A DNA stretch of 64,000 nucleotides from JAGQOZ01 sp041399205 (lineage in GTDB: Bacteria > Planctomycetota > Planctomycetia > Pirellulales > Pirellulaceae), in the NCBI GenBank assembly GCA_041399205.1, contig JAWKTK010000033.1, forward strand, positions 1-64,000, read 5' to 3'. Shown piece after piece: positions 17,376 to 27,306 of this stretch. The stretch's first letter is position 1. Each line of letters opens with the position of its first letter. A program made the position numbers and the translations under genes. Below the pieces are notes generated by a model, which searched no databases, was not told the DNA's origin, and worked only from the letters and a program-made list of their open reading frames with translations.

Positions 17376-18224
17376 TTAGTTGGCCGCTCGTTTCGCAGCC
17401 AGCAAGCGATGACATTGCGCTGCCGTTTCCGAAACCAGATGCCCTAGTTTGGGATGCGAAGGTTCCAAGTCGACCGCAATGTCATGGTCATTCAACATTT
17501 CCGAAGTGGTCGGGCCGATTGACGCGACCAACACGTGATTCAGCGAATCCAACACGGCTTCTCGTACGCCCAGTTGTTCTGCCATGCGAATAACATTGTT
17601 CACCTGATGAGCGGACGTAAACATGACAACATCCAGCTGTCGTTGGGCCAAGCGTTGTACGTTTTGTTCCAGCAGATTTGTGTCTTCAGGAAACGCCCAT
17701 TGGTAAACTCGCAAAGGAAACACCTTGGCTCCGCGAGCTTCCAGGCCTGCGATCAAGCTCACGTTGGCCTTGCCGTATTCTTGCAAACAGACGCGTTGAT
17801 TCGTGACGGAAATCCCACCGTCGATCGCGTCCAGGATTTCTCGCCAAGTGTTCGGTGCGGCGATTCGATGAGTCGGTTGGATTCCCCATTCTTTCAACAC
17901 GGCGGCTGGCTTCGGACCACGCACGATGGTGATGGCGTCTTTTAGCGAATTAACAAAACGAGTTTCATCGATGTGTTTTTCAATCGCGCTGCGCCAGTGT
18001 TTTAGTCCTACGCCGGTCATCACCAGCACCACATCAATATGCCCTGTCATTAATTCTTGCGCCATGTGGATGGCGTCGGCATTTTTTTCGATGGGGACTT
18101 CTCGCATAGAAGGACTAACAAACGGTTGACCGTGAAACTTTTCAATCAGACGCTCCGTATCATCCGCTCGCCGACTTTCAAAAGCGCCGACCGCCAGGCC
18201 CGCAAAGTCGACTGGGAATTCCAT
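17376..18224 (-). CDS. hemD: Uroporphyrinogen-III synthase (HemD family)
   Basis: 282 aa from ATG 18224, with AGGAG eight bases upstream. The two-lobed HemD pattern is seen: an N-terminal ESRRADDTERLIEKFHG, central VVLVMTGVGLKHW, IVRGPKPAAVLKEWGI, then VCLQEYGKANVSLIAGLEARGAKV and VVMFTSAHQVNNVIRMA with ASIGPTTSEML. The last is the conserved SxxGPxT motif of the family. The enzyme closes and inverts the linear tetrapyrrole in haem synthesis. The adjacent hemE supports the call. It is divergent from the gene at 18397 with 172 bases between them. Confidence 0.9.
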   Translation of the reverse strand: MEFPVDFAGLAVGAFESRRADDTERLIEKFHGQPFVSPSMREVPIEKNADAIHMAQELMTGHIDVVLVMTGVGLKHWRSAIEKHIDETRFVNSLKDAITIVRGPKPAAVLKEWGIQPTHRIAAPNTWREILDAIDGGISVTNQRVCLQEYGKANVSLIAGLEARGAKVFPLRVYQWAFPEDTNLLEQNVQRLAQRQLDVVMFTSAHQVNNVIRMAEQLGVREAVLDSLNHVLVASIGPTTSEMLNDHDIAVDLEPSHPKLGHLVSETAAQCHRLLAAKRAAN

Positions 18225-18396
18225 ACAACTAACTCCTGATTGATCTTGTACCTTGCACGTCTTATTCGAAACTCGGTGATCTGATACGATAGGCGTTGTC
18301 CGCCATTTTTTCTATCCCATTGACCAGAATCGAACGCTCAAACTGCGGCGTACTGGTTCTGCCGAATGTCCTCGCTTCGCGCGTTCCCACCGAATC

Positions 18397-19566
18397 ATGG
18401 CACATACTTCCCATTTCGACGAAATTGACCAAGCTGCCGAACAGAGCGTGCAGGCGGCGTTAAATTTGTTGGCAGATCGACTCCAGCAGGATGGCAAATA
18501 CCACGAACTGTTTGAAGCCATCAAGATGCAGCTTCGGCATCAACTGGGCTTGCCGCTGTTGTACAACGATGGCGGTGACGAACTTTCAGCCGAAGTTCGC
18601 GATAAGCTGGAAGACGGACTGCTGGCGGCTTGTCGCAAAATTGGGACGCTATTCTTTGAAGCTCTGCAGATCCGCGACGGCTACAACTATTTGCGGCCTG
18701 TTGGGGATCGCAAGTTATGCGAACAGCTTTTGGCGGCCGTCCCGGAAAACGAACAGACGGTGGATCAGCTGATTGAAATCGGTTTTCACGAAGGCATGGA
18801 TGTTGCGCGAGGATTCCGGTTGCTGTTGGCTCACTACGGCACGTGCAACGCCATCACGACGTTTGAATCGGCCATGTACGGGCAGGCTCGTGAAACCAAG
18901 TCACCCGCCGTCCAGTTGTTGGTTTCGCACGTGTATGACGAACTTCGCACCAGCGTGGTCGCACATCTTCAGCGGCTAAACATCAAGTGTGACGCGGCTG
19001 CTTCGCTGCGACAACTGGTGACGGATCATCCGCAGTTGTTCGCCGATGGTGCCTATCACATCGACACAACGCATCTGGCGTCGACGGTTCGCGCGGCCAA
19101 AGATTTATCCGATCCGCAGCGAATACAATTGGCCGACGAATTGGCGGAATACGGTCGACGCCTAGCGCCCGAACTGCAATATCCAGGCGATCCACCTTTC
19201 GCCGAATTCTATCCAGCACATCAAAAGTACTTTGCGATTTTGTTGAATCCAAATGCGACTGCGGTGGCGGACGAATGGGATTACTTTCGGCAGCACGCCG
19301 TTGATTCAAATCCGATGGAAGAGACCACGGCGGCCATTGAAGTTTACATCGATCTGCTGCATCGAATCGGACGTTCACAAGCTGCCATTGACGCTCGACG
19401 AGATCTTTTGCCGGACGACATTCAGACCACCGGACAAGCGCCCGGACTTTTGGAATTGTGCCAAGCCGCTGACAATTTTGATGCACTCAAGCAACTGTGT
19501 CTGCAACGACAAGATCTGTTGGGATACACCATGGCGGTGTTAAAGGCGACTTCGGAACGAACGTAA
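18397..19566 (+). CDS. Conserved planctomycete-type protein of unknown function
   Basis: 389 aa from ATG 18397; no clear ribosome site. I do not recognise a named family. The sequence is soluble and mostly helical, without signal peptide or membrane segment. The first part (about 20-180) includes DRLQQDGKYHELFEAIKMQLRHQLGLPL and RDGYNYLRPVGD with helical-repeat character. The last third (VYIDLLHRIGRSQAAIDARRDLLPDD, LLELCQAADNFDALKQLCLQRQDLLGY) resembles degenerate TPR helices. It is convergent with fmt (38 bases between the stops) and divergent from hemD. Confidence 0.8.
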   Translation: MAHTSHFDEIDQAAEQSVQAALNLLADRLQQDGKYHELFEAIKMQLRHQLGLPLLYNDGGDELSAEVRDKLEDGLLAACRKIGTLFFEALQIRDGYNYLRPVGDRKLCEQLLAAVPENEQTVDQLIEIGFHEGMDVARGFRLLLAHYGTCNAITTFESAMYGQARETKSPAVQLLVSHVYDELRTSVVAHLQRLNIKCDAAASLRQLVTDHPQLFADGAYHIDTTHLASTVRAAKDLSDPQRIQLADELAEYGRRLAPELQYPGDPPFAEFYPAHQKYFAILLNPNATAVADEWDYFRQHAVDSNPMEETTAAIEVYIDLLHRIGRSQAAIDARRDLLPDDIQTTGQAPGLLELCQAADNFDALKQLCLQRQDLLGYTMAVLKATSERT

Positions 19567-19604
19567 ATGGTTCGTGTCGAAGTGACTTCAGAAGGTGCGA
19601 ATCT

Positions 19605-20561
19605 TCACGCCAATTGATCGCCGGGTTGAATCGGGTAGCCTCGCAGAAATTCTTCCACAGCCAAGACGCGTTTGCCGGCTGGTTGCAGTTTGGTGATTCG
19701 CAGGCTGCCGCTGCCACAGGCGACTAGAATTCCGTTGGCATCGGCGGCCACGACGTTGCCGGCCGGCGCTGCGCCGGTAGACGCATCACTCGGATGCGCT
19801 GCTGCGATAATCAGCCGCAATTCTTTGCCGGGCGACCGCTGCCAATTCGTAAACACGCCCGGCCACGGTGTGAACGCTCGCAGCTGGTCATAAATCTGAC
19901 GACCGCTTCGCTGCCAATCGATCAAGCCGTCTTGCTTCTTCAGACGAGGTGCTTTGGTGACTTGCGCTGCATCTTGAGTCTGACCGATGCTGGCTTGTCC
20001 GTCCCATGATTCCAAGATGGTGATGGCTTCTTGCACCGATGTGACTCCTTGTTGAGCCAACCGTTGTTCCAACTCCAACGCATTTTCGTCGGGATCAATC
20101 GGAGTGACAAATTTTGCCAGAATGGGTCCGCCATCCAGCTTGGGCGTCATGTGAATTACCGTGGACCCGGTTTCGGCATCACCGTTGTAGACGGCCCATT
20201 GCACGGGTGCTGCACCTCGATATTTGGGCAGCAACGATCCATGCAGGTTGATCCCGCCGAGCTTGGGAATGGAAAGACATGCTGACGAAAGGATTTGGCC
20301 ATAGTCGCAGACAACCAACAGATCGGGCTGATACTTGGCGACGACGCCGAGCCCTTCCTCTGAATTGATGTCTTCCGGAGCTTCCACGTCGATGCCCAAT
20401 TCCTGAGCGGCCTCCAACATGGGATTGGGCGGTGGTGCTTTTTTGCCGGAGGCGGGACGTGTAGGCCGAGTAACCACGGCGGGGACTTCGTGCGTGGATG
20501 CCACCAAGGCGCGAAAGGTTGGCACCGCAAATCCGCCGGTGCCCATCATCAAGATTCGCAT
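19605..20561 (-). CDS. fmt: Methionyl-tRNA formyltransferase
   Basis: 318 aa. Start chosen at ATG 20561 (MRILMMGTGGFAVPTFRAL) because it gives the normal family N-terminus; an in-frame TTG six codons upstream would overlap the def stop. Motifs: MGTGGFAVP, QPDLLVVCDYGQILS, and GGINLHGSLLPKYRGAAPVQWAVYNGD with the catalytic Asn and His of the formyl-transferase site. The C-terminal domain follows (FTPWPGVFTNW). It formylates initiator Met-tRNA using 10-formyl-THF. Eleven bases separate it from the def stop, so the two are co-transcribed. This fits their paired roles: adding and later removing the formyl group. Confidence 0.96.
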   Translation of the reverse strand: MRILMMGTGGFAVPTFRALVASTHEVPAVVTRPTRPASGKKAPPPNPMLEAAQELGIDVEAPEDINSEEGLGVVAKYQPDLLVVCDYGQILSSACLSIPKLGGINLHGSLLPKYRGAAPVQWAVYNGDAETGSTVIHMTPKLDGGPILAKFVTPIDPDENALELEQRLAQQGVTSVQEAITILESWDGQASIGQTQDAAQVTKAPRLKKQDGLIDWQRSGRQIYDQLRAFTPWPGVFTNWQRSPGKELRLIIAAAHPSDASTGAAPAGNVVAADANGILVACGSGSLRITKLQPAGKRVLAVEEFLRGYPIQPGDQLA

Positions 20562-20572
20562 GTCGGATTCGC

Positions 20573-21151
20573 CTAGCAATATTTGGCTTCGATTTCTTTC
20601 AGACGTTGCACTACGGCATCATCGTCTGGAAGTTCACCGTTCCGCAGTCGAAGTTCGTAGTCGTATTCAAATTCGTCCAGTTCAGGACGAACCGCCAGTT
20701 TTCCGGTTTCGGTCATGCGGTCTGTAAACAGCACGCCATTCAGATGATCCAGTTCGTGCTGGACAACTCGAGCGAACATGCCGCTGAGTTCTTGCTTGAA
20801 TTCTTGTCCGTCCAAGGTGTAGGCCTGAAAGGTGATGGTTTCCGGACGGCGCACCGCGCCGTAGACTCCAGGCAGACTTAGGCAGCCTTCTTCCTTTTCT
20901 TCGTTCCCTTTGGGGCGGCTTACCACTGGATTGATGAAGACAAATTCTTCTCCTTCGTCCGGTTTGCCAGCGACATTGCAAACGAACAGTCGCAGTGGCA
21001 GGTCCACCTGGTTGGCAGCCAGCCCGATGCCGTTGGCTTCGTACATCAGATCGAACATTTCGGCACAGATCTTTTTCAGTTCCGCGTCCACTTGGCGAAC
21101 CGTCGCAGAATTGTAGCGAAGGGTGGGATGGGGATAGTGAACGATTTTCAA
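20573..21151 (-). CDS. def: Peptide deformylase
   Basis: 192 aa from TTG 21151; AGGAG about nine bases upstream decides this start, and the product begins MKIVHYPHPTLR as in the family. All three metal/active-site motifs are present: GIGLAANQ (about residues 42-49), EEGCLSLPGVYG with the Cys ligand (about 87-98), and QHELDHLNGVLF with both His ligands and the catalytic Glu (about 131-142). It removes the N-formyl group from nascent proteins. Somewhat longer than E. coli Def (about 169 aa) owing to a charged C-terminal extension. First gene of the def-fmt operon. Confidence 0.97.
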   Translation of the reverse strand: MKIVHYPHPTLRYNSATVRQVDAELKKICAEMFDLMYEANGIGLAANQVDLPLRLFVCNVAGKPDEGEEFVFINPVVSRPKGNEEKEEGCLSLPGVYGAVRRPETITFQAYTLDGQEFKQELSGMFARVVQHELDHLNGVLFTDRMTETGKLAVRPELDEFEYDYELRLRNGELPDDDAVVQRLKEIEAKYC

Positions 21152-21232
21152 CGTACCAAACTCCTATTGCATTGAGTGTACAAAAGCTTTCCGGTCTGAC
21201 GGTCACTCATTTGCATTTCACGCTGCAGCAAC

Positions 21233-21261
21233 AAAAAACGGCACGCGCAAACGGCGTGCCG
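21233..21261 (-). terminator. Rho-independent terminator after the NRDE gene
   Basis: On the minus strand CGGCACGC pairs with GCGTGCCG around a seven-base loop and is followed by TTTTTT (A run at 21233-21238 on the plus strand). It lies 29 bases after the NRDE stop. Confidence 0.85.
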
Positions 21262-21289
21262 GTAATATAGTCAGGTTTGAATGTCCGCG

Positions 21290-22063
21290 TTAGGCCTTCG
21301 CCTTGGACTTGGATTCTCGCAAACCGCGACTCAGGATGTCTCGCAGCAATGGCGAAAAATCTTCATACTTGGCCTGATCCGGCGCGCCGGTAGCGTACTG
21401 ATAAATCGCATCTCGAGGCTTCTTGCCCAACGAAATCAGTGTCGAACTGACCGTTCCTCGTTCTGAGTCGCGTAATACAATGCTGGGACGTCCCGGAGGC
21501 GAAGGGGATCGAGCAAACACTTTGCTGGCGACCGCCAAAAACTTCACGGGCGAATCCAACGTTTGCAACGTCAGCAAGCGCCGAGCCATCTGGACTCGTC
21601 CATCTCGACTGTCATTCACATCACCACCCGAAATGATATTTAGTCCTTCTTGCAGCTCCACGGTGTTGATATCGTCACCGGCGTGGACAGCCCAAGCCGT
21701 TTCCGAATCGGCACAAATGAAATTCGCTCCGTCATACTTGCCGCTGGACATTTCCTCCATCGCTACGTCTCGAGCTTGTTGCGAATTTTCCGACTTCAAT
21801 AGTTCGCGACACAACATGCCGCGTGACCGTGAAGGAAACGTGGGAGAACTGCGACGTCGGTTCAGCACCGCCACAAACAACCCGTGCTGATTCACGCCCA
21901 GCCACGTTCCCCCGGCTTGTAGGTCCGTGCCGCACAAAACGCGTGGCTTGCCAGATTGGATGGAAGGCGCCTGAGTCGGCCGTTCATAAAATTCTTCCCG
22001 ATTCGATGCAATCAAAATCGGGGCTTCGGGAACAAGTTGATATTGAATTGCTAGTAAACACAT
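21290..22063 (-). CDS. NRDE family protein (TANGO2-like Ntn hydrolase fold)
   Basis: 257 aa from ATG 22063. The family namesake is present as SNREEFYERPT (residues about 20-30), preceded by MCLLAIQY; Cys2 becomes the N-terminal residue after Met removal, as in Ntn hydrolases. GGTWLGVNQHGLFVAVLNRR is the second conserved segment. The family is widespread, its human member TANGO2 is disease-linked, and its biochemical role is still debated. It ends with its own terminator and is a single-gene unit upstream of def. Confidence 0.88.
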   Translation of the reverse strand: MCLLAIQYQLVPEAPILIASNREEFYERPTQAPSIQSGKPRVLCGTDLQAGGTWLGVNQHGLFVAVLNRRRSSPTFPSRSRGMLCRELLKSENSQQARDVAMEEMSSGKYDGANFICADSETAWAVHAGDDINTVELQEGLNIISGGDVNDSRDGRVQMARRLLTLQTLDSPVKFLAVASKVFARSPSPPGRPSIVLRDSERGTVSSTLISLGKKPRDAIYQYATGAPDQAKYEDFSPLLRDILSRGLRESKSKAKA

Positions 22064-22642
22064 ATTGGTTCTTCAGTTTTGCAAAACTTCCTGTTTAATG
22101 AGTAAGATTTTCGACCAAGCGAGTTCGCAAACGCAAACATAGAGATGCTTTTCAGCAAAAGGTGGGAGGATGTCTCAATGTCGATGATGCTCGGTTCGTA
22201 GTCTCGTGCCAAAGTCGTAAGCACATACCAGCAATGTACAGATCATATTTTTTTAAGAACACCCCTTGACTCGGTGGATTTCCGGTTTTCTTTTGCTCGG
22301 AACGGAAAAACTAACACCTGTAACCATTTGCGAATTTGGGTCGAGTTTACGCCGCTGGGAATTCTACGCAGCACCGGGCGACTGAGGTCGCGGAATTGCA
22401 CAAGACAATTGGTATTGGTGGCTCCCATTCTTGAGGTGACGTGCATGGCGTGAACGGCTATCGACTAGGCAAACGGTTCGGGTTGGACGAATTCAACGGT
22501 TTTGGTGCTGGGAAAACTCCGTGGCGTGAGGTGGATGCGTCGCCAGCAAGTATCCGCAAGCCAGGATCATTTGATATAGTGGCACGTAGCCGGTGGTATG
22601 GCCCCCTCAGTCTGGCTGACTCAAGTTGCGGAGAAATAATGC
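22064..22642. other. Intergenic region without recognisable features
   Basis: 579 bases between the divergent NRDE and fabH genes. Short ORFs here (22243-22446 minus, 22441-22698 plus) have no recognisable protein character. I see no tRNA or strong terminator. It must contain promoters for both flanking genes, but no pair of boxes is convincing. Confidence 0.5.
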
Positions 22643-23701
22643 ATGGCAATTACGCCCGACTCGTTGAATTCGGAAAGCAACACGATGACCGATGCTAAGT
22701 ATTCGGAACGCAGTGGTCTTCGAACGCTCCGAGGCGTCCAGGTGTTGGGCACCGGTTCGTACCTTCCTGACCAGATTGTCACCAATCAAGATCTCGCTTC
22801 TTTGGGCTACGATTCCGACTGGATCTTGCAGCGAACCGGCATTCAAGCTCGGCGCAAGCTGCCGGACGATTTGGCCACCAGCGACATGGCTATCGAAGCG
22901 GCGCAACGCTGTATCGAACAATCGGACGTCAATCCGCATTTGATTGACTTGATCATTGTGGCCACCATGACGCCTGATTCTCCCGTTCCGTCGGCCGCGT
23001 GTTTGGTCCAAGACCGACTTGGCTTGCAAGCGCCCGCCATGGATGTGAATGCTGCCTGCGCTGGCTTCATGTATGCATTGGTGACGGCTTCCCAATTTGT
23101 GGCCGCCGGTGGCAGCAAATACGCTTTGGTCATTGGCGCCGACACAAACACTCGGATTGTGAATCCACAGGATGTCAAAACGTATCCTTTGTTCGGCGAC
23201 GGAGCGGGTGCGGTGTTGTTGGGCAAAGGAGATTCGACGCAAGGCTTTGCCAGTTATACGTTAGGCGCAGAAGGAGACGGAGCGTCATTACTGGGGATAC
23301 CCGCCGGCGGTTCGCGCTGTCCCTTAACAGCCGAATCGATTGTTTCAGGACAACAATTCATTCACATGGACGGCCGCAGCGTCTTCAAGTGGGCGGTTCG
23401 GCTGTTGTGTGACACCATTCAAGATGTGTTGCTGCATGCCGAATGTACCGTGGACGATGTCGACTTGGTGATTTTGCATCAAGCGAACGCTCGCATCATT
23501 GACGCCGCGGCGGACGGCTTGAAAATCGATCGCAGTAAACTGGTGGTCAACTTGGACCAATACGGCAACACGTCCGCTGGTAGCATTCCCATCTGTCTGG
23601 ACGAATGTCATCGAACGAGCGGCATTCGACCTGGCGACAAAATCTTGTTGTGCGGTTTTGGCGCAGGGTTGGCCTGGGGCGCCGCACTATTGGAATGGTA
23701 A
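22643..23701 (+). CDS. fabH: 3-oxoacyl-ACP synthase III
   Basis: 352 aa from ATG 22643 with GGAGA upstream; ATG 22685 is an alternative start and the family homology begins near residue 30. The KAS III triad is visible: Cys in DVNAACAGFMYAL (about residue 140), His in VILHQANARI (about 277), Asn in YGNTSAGSIPICL (about 310). The C-terminus CGFGAGLAWGAALLEW is typical. It condenses acetyl-CoA with malonyl-ACP to begin fatty acid synthesis. It stands alone here, away from other fab genes. Confidence 0.95.
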   Translation: MAITPDSLNSESNTMTDAKYSERSGLRTLRGVQVLGTGSYLPDQIVTNQDLASLGYDSDWILQRTGIQARRKLPDDLATSDMAIEAAQRCIEQSDVNPHLIDLIIVATMTPDSPVPSAACLVQDRLGLQAPAMDVNAACAGFMYALVTASQFVAAGGSKYALVIGADTNTRIVNPQDVKTYPLFGDGAGAVLLGKGDSTQGFASYTLGAEGDGASLLGIPAGGSRCPLTAESIVSGQQFIHMDGRSVFKWAVRLLCDTIQDVLLHAECTVDDVDLVILHQANARIIDAAADGLKIDRSKLVVNLDQYGNTSAGSIPICLDECHRTSGIRPGDKILLCGFGAGLAWGAALLEW

Positions 23702-23876
23702 CGCTGGTTCGCCTTAATCTGGCTGCTCTCCTGTTTGCCTAGTCATATGGTAAGATTCCAAATACGTGGCTTGTATGCGAGCTTTCTGGGCTTCTGGCCG
23801 AGCGCATTATCGCATTATCTGCAGCCAGTCACTCCAAATCCAATTCGTCAAAGCCTTCTGTAGAAACCGTGAAATC

Positions 23877-25688
23877 ATGACAACGGACGCAACTGTAAAA
23901 AAACTTCCTCTTCGCGTCGACGTAGCAGCTGCCGATACTTGGGACCTGACTAGTCTGTACGCATCCGATGACCAATGGCAAGCCGATTTGCAGACGCTTA
24001 AAGACTGGACGCCAAGGTTTGCAGAATTCCAAGGCACTTTAGCCAACAGCGCGGAAGCTTTGGCTGGTTGCCTGAAGTTTGATTCTGAATTTGATCGACT
24101 GGCCGAGAAAGTAGGGACGTATGCCTTCTTGCGAACCACGGAAGATCAAGCGAACGGCACGTATCAAAAGATGATTGCCCAATATCGCAACGTGGCCACT
24201 CGAGCTTCCGAAGCGGCCAGTTACATTCGCCCAGAAATCTTGGCTATTTCAGACGATCAAATGCAGCAGTATTTGGGTTCGACGGAACTGGCACATTACA
24301 AGTTGATCTTGGAACGAATTCTTCGCTACAAGCAATACACGCTTTCGCCCAAAGAAGAGCAGATTTTGGCCATGCAGGGCGAGATGGCGCAAGCGGCTAA
24401 TCAAGCCTTTCGCCAGCTACTGGACGCGGACCTCAAATTTGGCAACGTCAAAAACGAAAAAGGCGAACTGGTGGAACTAAGCAACGCCACGTTCAGCCAA
24501 CTGCTGATTTCGCCGGAACGATCGGTTCGCCAAAACGCGTTCCACCAATACTACGAACAATTCACATCGCATGAAAACACCTTGGCCGCTACGCTGGCCG
24601 GATCTATCCATAAGGATGTTTATTACGCCAGGGTTCGAGGTTATGACAGCGCGTTGTCAGCTGCGTTGTATCCGGACAACGTTCCACACGCTGTTTATGA
24701 CAACTTGATTGAATCGGTTCATAAAGCACTTCCGTCGCTGCACCGTTTCTACGAACTGCGGCGACGCAAGATGAAGTTGGACGACATCCATCATTACGAT
24801 ACGTACGTGCCCATTTTAAGCGATCTGGAAACGAATCGATCTTGGGACGACGCGGTCAACTTGGTTATGGAATCGCTATCTCCTTTAGGATCAGAATATT
24901 CGACGGTGCTGGAGAAAGGTTTGCGAGGCCGTTGGTGTGATCGGTATCCGAACCAAGGCAAACAAAGCGGAGCGTTCAGTTGCGGTTCGTTTGACGGCGA
25001 TCCCTACATTCTGATGAATTATCAACCGTCCGTGCTGAATGACGTCTTCACGCTGACACACGAAGCCGGCCATTCCATGCACAGCTATTATTCTTCTAAG
25101 CATCAGGCCTTTGAATACTACGACTACACCATTTTTGTAGCCGAAGTGGCCAGCACCTTTAACGAAGAATTGCTCAGTCATCACATGCTGCAGCACGCCG
25201 GCAGCGACAAAGAACGAGCTTACTTGATTAATCGCGAAATCGATGATATTCGCGGTACCATTTTTCGCCAGACCATGTTCGCCGAGTTCGAAAAAATCAC
25301 GCATGCCATGGCCGAAGCAGGCGAACCGCTCACACTGGATTCGTTCAAAGATGTCTACACCAAGCTATTGGAACAATACTTTGGACCCGACTTTGCCATT
25401 GACGAAGAATTGTCACTGGAATGTTTTCGGATTCCACACTTTTATCGAGCGTTCTACGTCTACAAATATGCCACAGGATTGTCAGCAGCGATTGCACTCA
25501 GCCAACGAGTGCTCAACGGCGGCGACACAGAGCTGAACGATTACCTGGGCTTCCTGAAAGGGGGCTGCTCGAAAGATCCGCTCGATCTTTTACGTCACGC
25601 TGGCGTCGACATGGAACAACGCGAACCCGTCGACACGGCATTGGCTTACTTCGATCGGCTGGTCCACGAATTGGACGAATTGCTGTAA
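23877..25688 (+). CDS. pepF: Oligoendopeptidase F (M3B metallopeptidase)
   Basis: 603 aa. Start chosen at ATG 23877 (MTTDATVKKLPLRVDVAAADTWDLTSLY), which gives the family N-terminal WDLxxLY segment; the longer frame from 23766 has no homology character. The zinc site LTHEAGHSMHSYYS (HEAGH plus flanking His, about residue 392) is the M3 signature, with EVASTFNEELL carrying the third ligand Glu about 25 residues later. C-terminal IPHFYRAFYVYKYATGLSAA is also typical. It is a cytosolic peptidase that degrades short peptides. It follows fabH after 175 bases and may or may not share its transcript. Confidence 0.95.
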   Translation: MTTDATVKKLPLRVDVAAADTWDLTSLYASDDQWQADLQTLKDWTPRFAEFQGTLANSAEALAGCLKFDSEFDRLAEKVGTYAFLRTTEDQANGTYQKMIAQYRNVATRASEAASYIRPEILAISDDQMQQYLGSTELAHYKLILERILRYKQYTLSPKEEQILAMQGEMAQAANQAFRQLLDADLKFGNVKNEKGELVELSNATFSQLLISPERSVRQNAFHQYYEQFTSHENTLAATLAGSIHKDVYYARVRGYDSALSAALYPDNVPHAVYDNLIESVHKALPSLHRFYELRRRKMKLDDIHHYDTYVPILSDLETNRSWDDAVNLVMESLSPLGSEYSTVLEKGLRGRWCDRYPNQGKQSGAFSCGSFDGDPYILMNYQPSVLNDVFTLTHEAGHSMHSYYSSKHQAFEYYDYTIFVAEVASTFNEELLSHHMLQHAGSDKERAYLINREIDDIRGTIFRQTMFAEFEKITHAMAEAGEPLTLDSFKDVYTKLLEQYFGPDFAIDEELSLECFRIPHFYRAFYVYKYATGLSAAIALSQRVLNGGDTELNDYLGFLKGGCSKDPLDLLRHAGVDMEQREPVDTALAYFDRLVHELDELL

Positions 25689-25894
25689 AACCGGTCCGAG
25701 CTTCACTGGGAAACGAGTGCCCGCGATATCTCAGGCAAAACAAGGCAATATCGCTGATTCGCTCGTCCCGAGCCCTTCAACGTGGATTGGTGCGGCCTCA
25801 CCGAGTTAGCCTACTTGTCAGCACTCTGTTTTTGCTCGAAATTAACACTGTTTTCCCCGATAGATTCCACTCGACGCGTTCTCCAGGAGTTCCC

Positions 25895-27169
25895 ATGTTG
25901 AAAAATGTATCTGTTATGCCGCTGATGATTTCGCTGGCCCTTTCTCAGTGGTCCTATGCCGTGGAAGCCAACGACTGGCCTACGTTCCGCGGAGCTGCTC
26001 GCACGGCTGTTGCCCCTGATACCAATCTGTTAACGGAATGGCCCCAAGACGGACCGGAACTTCTTTGGGAAGGGAAGGGTGCTGGACGAGGTTATTCCAG
26101 CTTGGCCATTTCCGGCGGAAAGATTTTCACCATGGGTGACGAACTCTCTACCGCCAGTGACGCTGAAGAATATTTGGTGTGCTTTGATCAAGCCACCGGC
26201 AAACAGCTCTGGACACTCAAGACTGGAGATCCGTGGAAGTCAGGTAAATCTGATTGGCAAAGTTCGCGCAGCACGCCTACGGTGGATGGTGATCGAGTTT
26301 ACGCGTTGACGGCGTTCGGCAAATTGATCTGTGCCAACACAGACGGGAAACAAATTTGGCAGAAAGATCTGAAGGCCGAATTCGGTGGCGAAAAAGCCGA
26401 CAGCTGGGGCTATAGCGAATCGGTCTTGATCGACGGTGATCGACTGATCTGCACTCCCGGTGGCGAAGAAAACACCATGGTCGCGCTGAACAAAATGACT
26501 GGCGACAAGATCTGGTCGACTTCTCGATCTGGTGACATCGGCGCTGGCCACGCATCGATTGTCATTTCGGAAGTGAGTGGCGTCAAAGTTTACGTCAACA
26601 CGACTGGCAGCGGCGCGTTAGGTGTACGAGCTTCGGACGGCAAACTGTTGTGGTCCTACGAAATCGACAAAACCACGGCCGTGATTCCCACGCCGATTGT
26701 TCGCGACGATCTTGTGTTCTTTGCAGCAGGTTATGGTCGCGGCGGCGCACTGCTGAAACAAGTTGCCAATGGCGACAACGTCACGGTAGAAGAAGTTTAT
26801 CCGTTGCAAAGGAAACTGGCGAACAAGCACGGCGGCATCGTTCTGGTAGGCGATTACTTGTTCGGTGATTCGGATGATCAAGGGATCCCGTTCTGTGCGA
26901 ATTTCATGACGGGAGAAGAAGTCTGGAAGACGCGAGGCAAGGGGAAGAATTCTGCCAGCGTTGTCGCCGCTGACGGTCATCTTTACATTCGCTATAGCGA
27001 TGGGACATTGACACTTGCCAAAGCATCGCCGGATGGCTTGGACGAAACCAGTTCATTCCAAATCCCGGGCAGCGGCGATCGACCCAGTTGGTCACATCCC
27101 GTGATCTTGGACGGAAAACTCTACCTCCGTGAAGGCGATTCCGTGCTGTGCTATTCGATCAAGCAATAG
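25895..27169 (+). CDS. PQQ-like beta-propeller repeat protein, secreted
   Basis: 424 aa. Start at ATG 25895 with AGGAG seven bases upstream; the frame is open further left but overlaps pepF. The signal peptide is MLKNVSVMPLMISLALSQWSYA. The mature part opens with DWPTFRGAARTAVAPD, the usual start of planctomycete PQQ-propeller proteins. Repeated blade motifs follow (YLVCFDQATGKQLWTLKTGDPW, LICANTDGKQIWQKDL, MVALNKMTGDKIWSTSRSGD, GVRASDGKLLWSYEI). It is probably periplasmic. The family has BamB-like and PQQ-enzyme relatives; no catalytic role can be assigned here. Confidence 0.88.
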   Translation: MLKNVSVMPLMISLALSQWSYAVEANDWPTFRGAARTAVAPDTNLLTEWPQDGPELLWEGKGAGRGYSSLAISGGKIFTMGDELSTASDAEEYLVCFDQATGKQLWTLKTGDPWKSGKSDWQSSRSTPTVDGDRVYALTAFGKLICANTDGKQIWQKDLKAEFGGEKADSWGYSESVLIDGDRLICTPGGEENTMVALNKMTGDKIWSTSRSGDIGAGHASIVISEVSGVKVYVNTTGSGALGVRASDGKLLWSYEIDKTTAVIPTPIVRDDLVFFAAGYGRGGALLKQVANGDNVTVEEVYPLQRKLANKHGGIVLVGDYLFGDSDDQGIPFCANFMTGEEVWKTRGKGKNSASVVAADGHLYIRYSDGTLTLAKASPDGLDETSSFQIPGSGDRPSWSHPVILDGKLYLREGDSVLCYSIKQ

Positions 27170-27306
27170 CCACTTGATTCCCGTATTGGCGTTCCAACAG
27201 CGGTTCGAGCATTAAGAGCCAACCGCTTAGGAACTAGGATGAAACACTAATTCAGAATAACGCCGTCAGTCGGTGCAGATTCTTTTGCTGGAATGCTTGG
27301 TTCTTG

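Noticed and set aside
22441..22698. Short plus-strand ORF before fabH
   Set aside because: No ribosome site, no recognisable composition, and it overlaps the fabH start.
23766..23876. Upstream extension of pepF to 23766
   Set aside because: The extra 37 residues have no family match and no ribosome site; the ATG at 23877 gives the conserved start.
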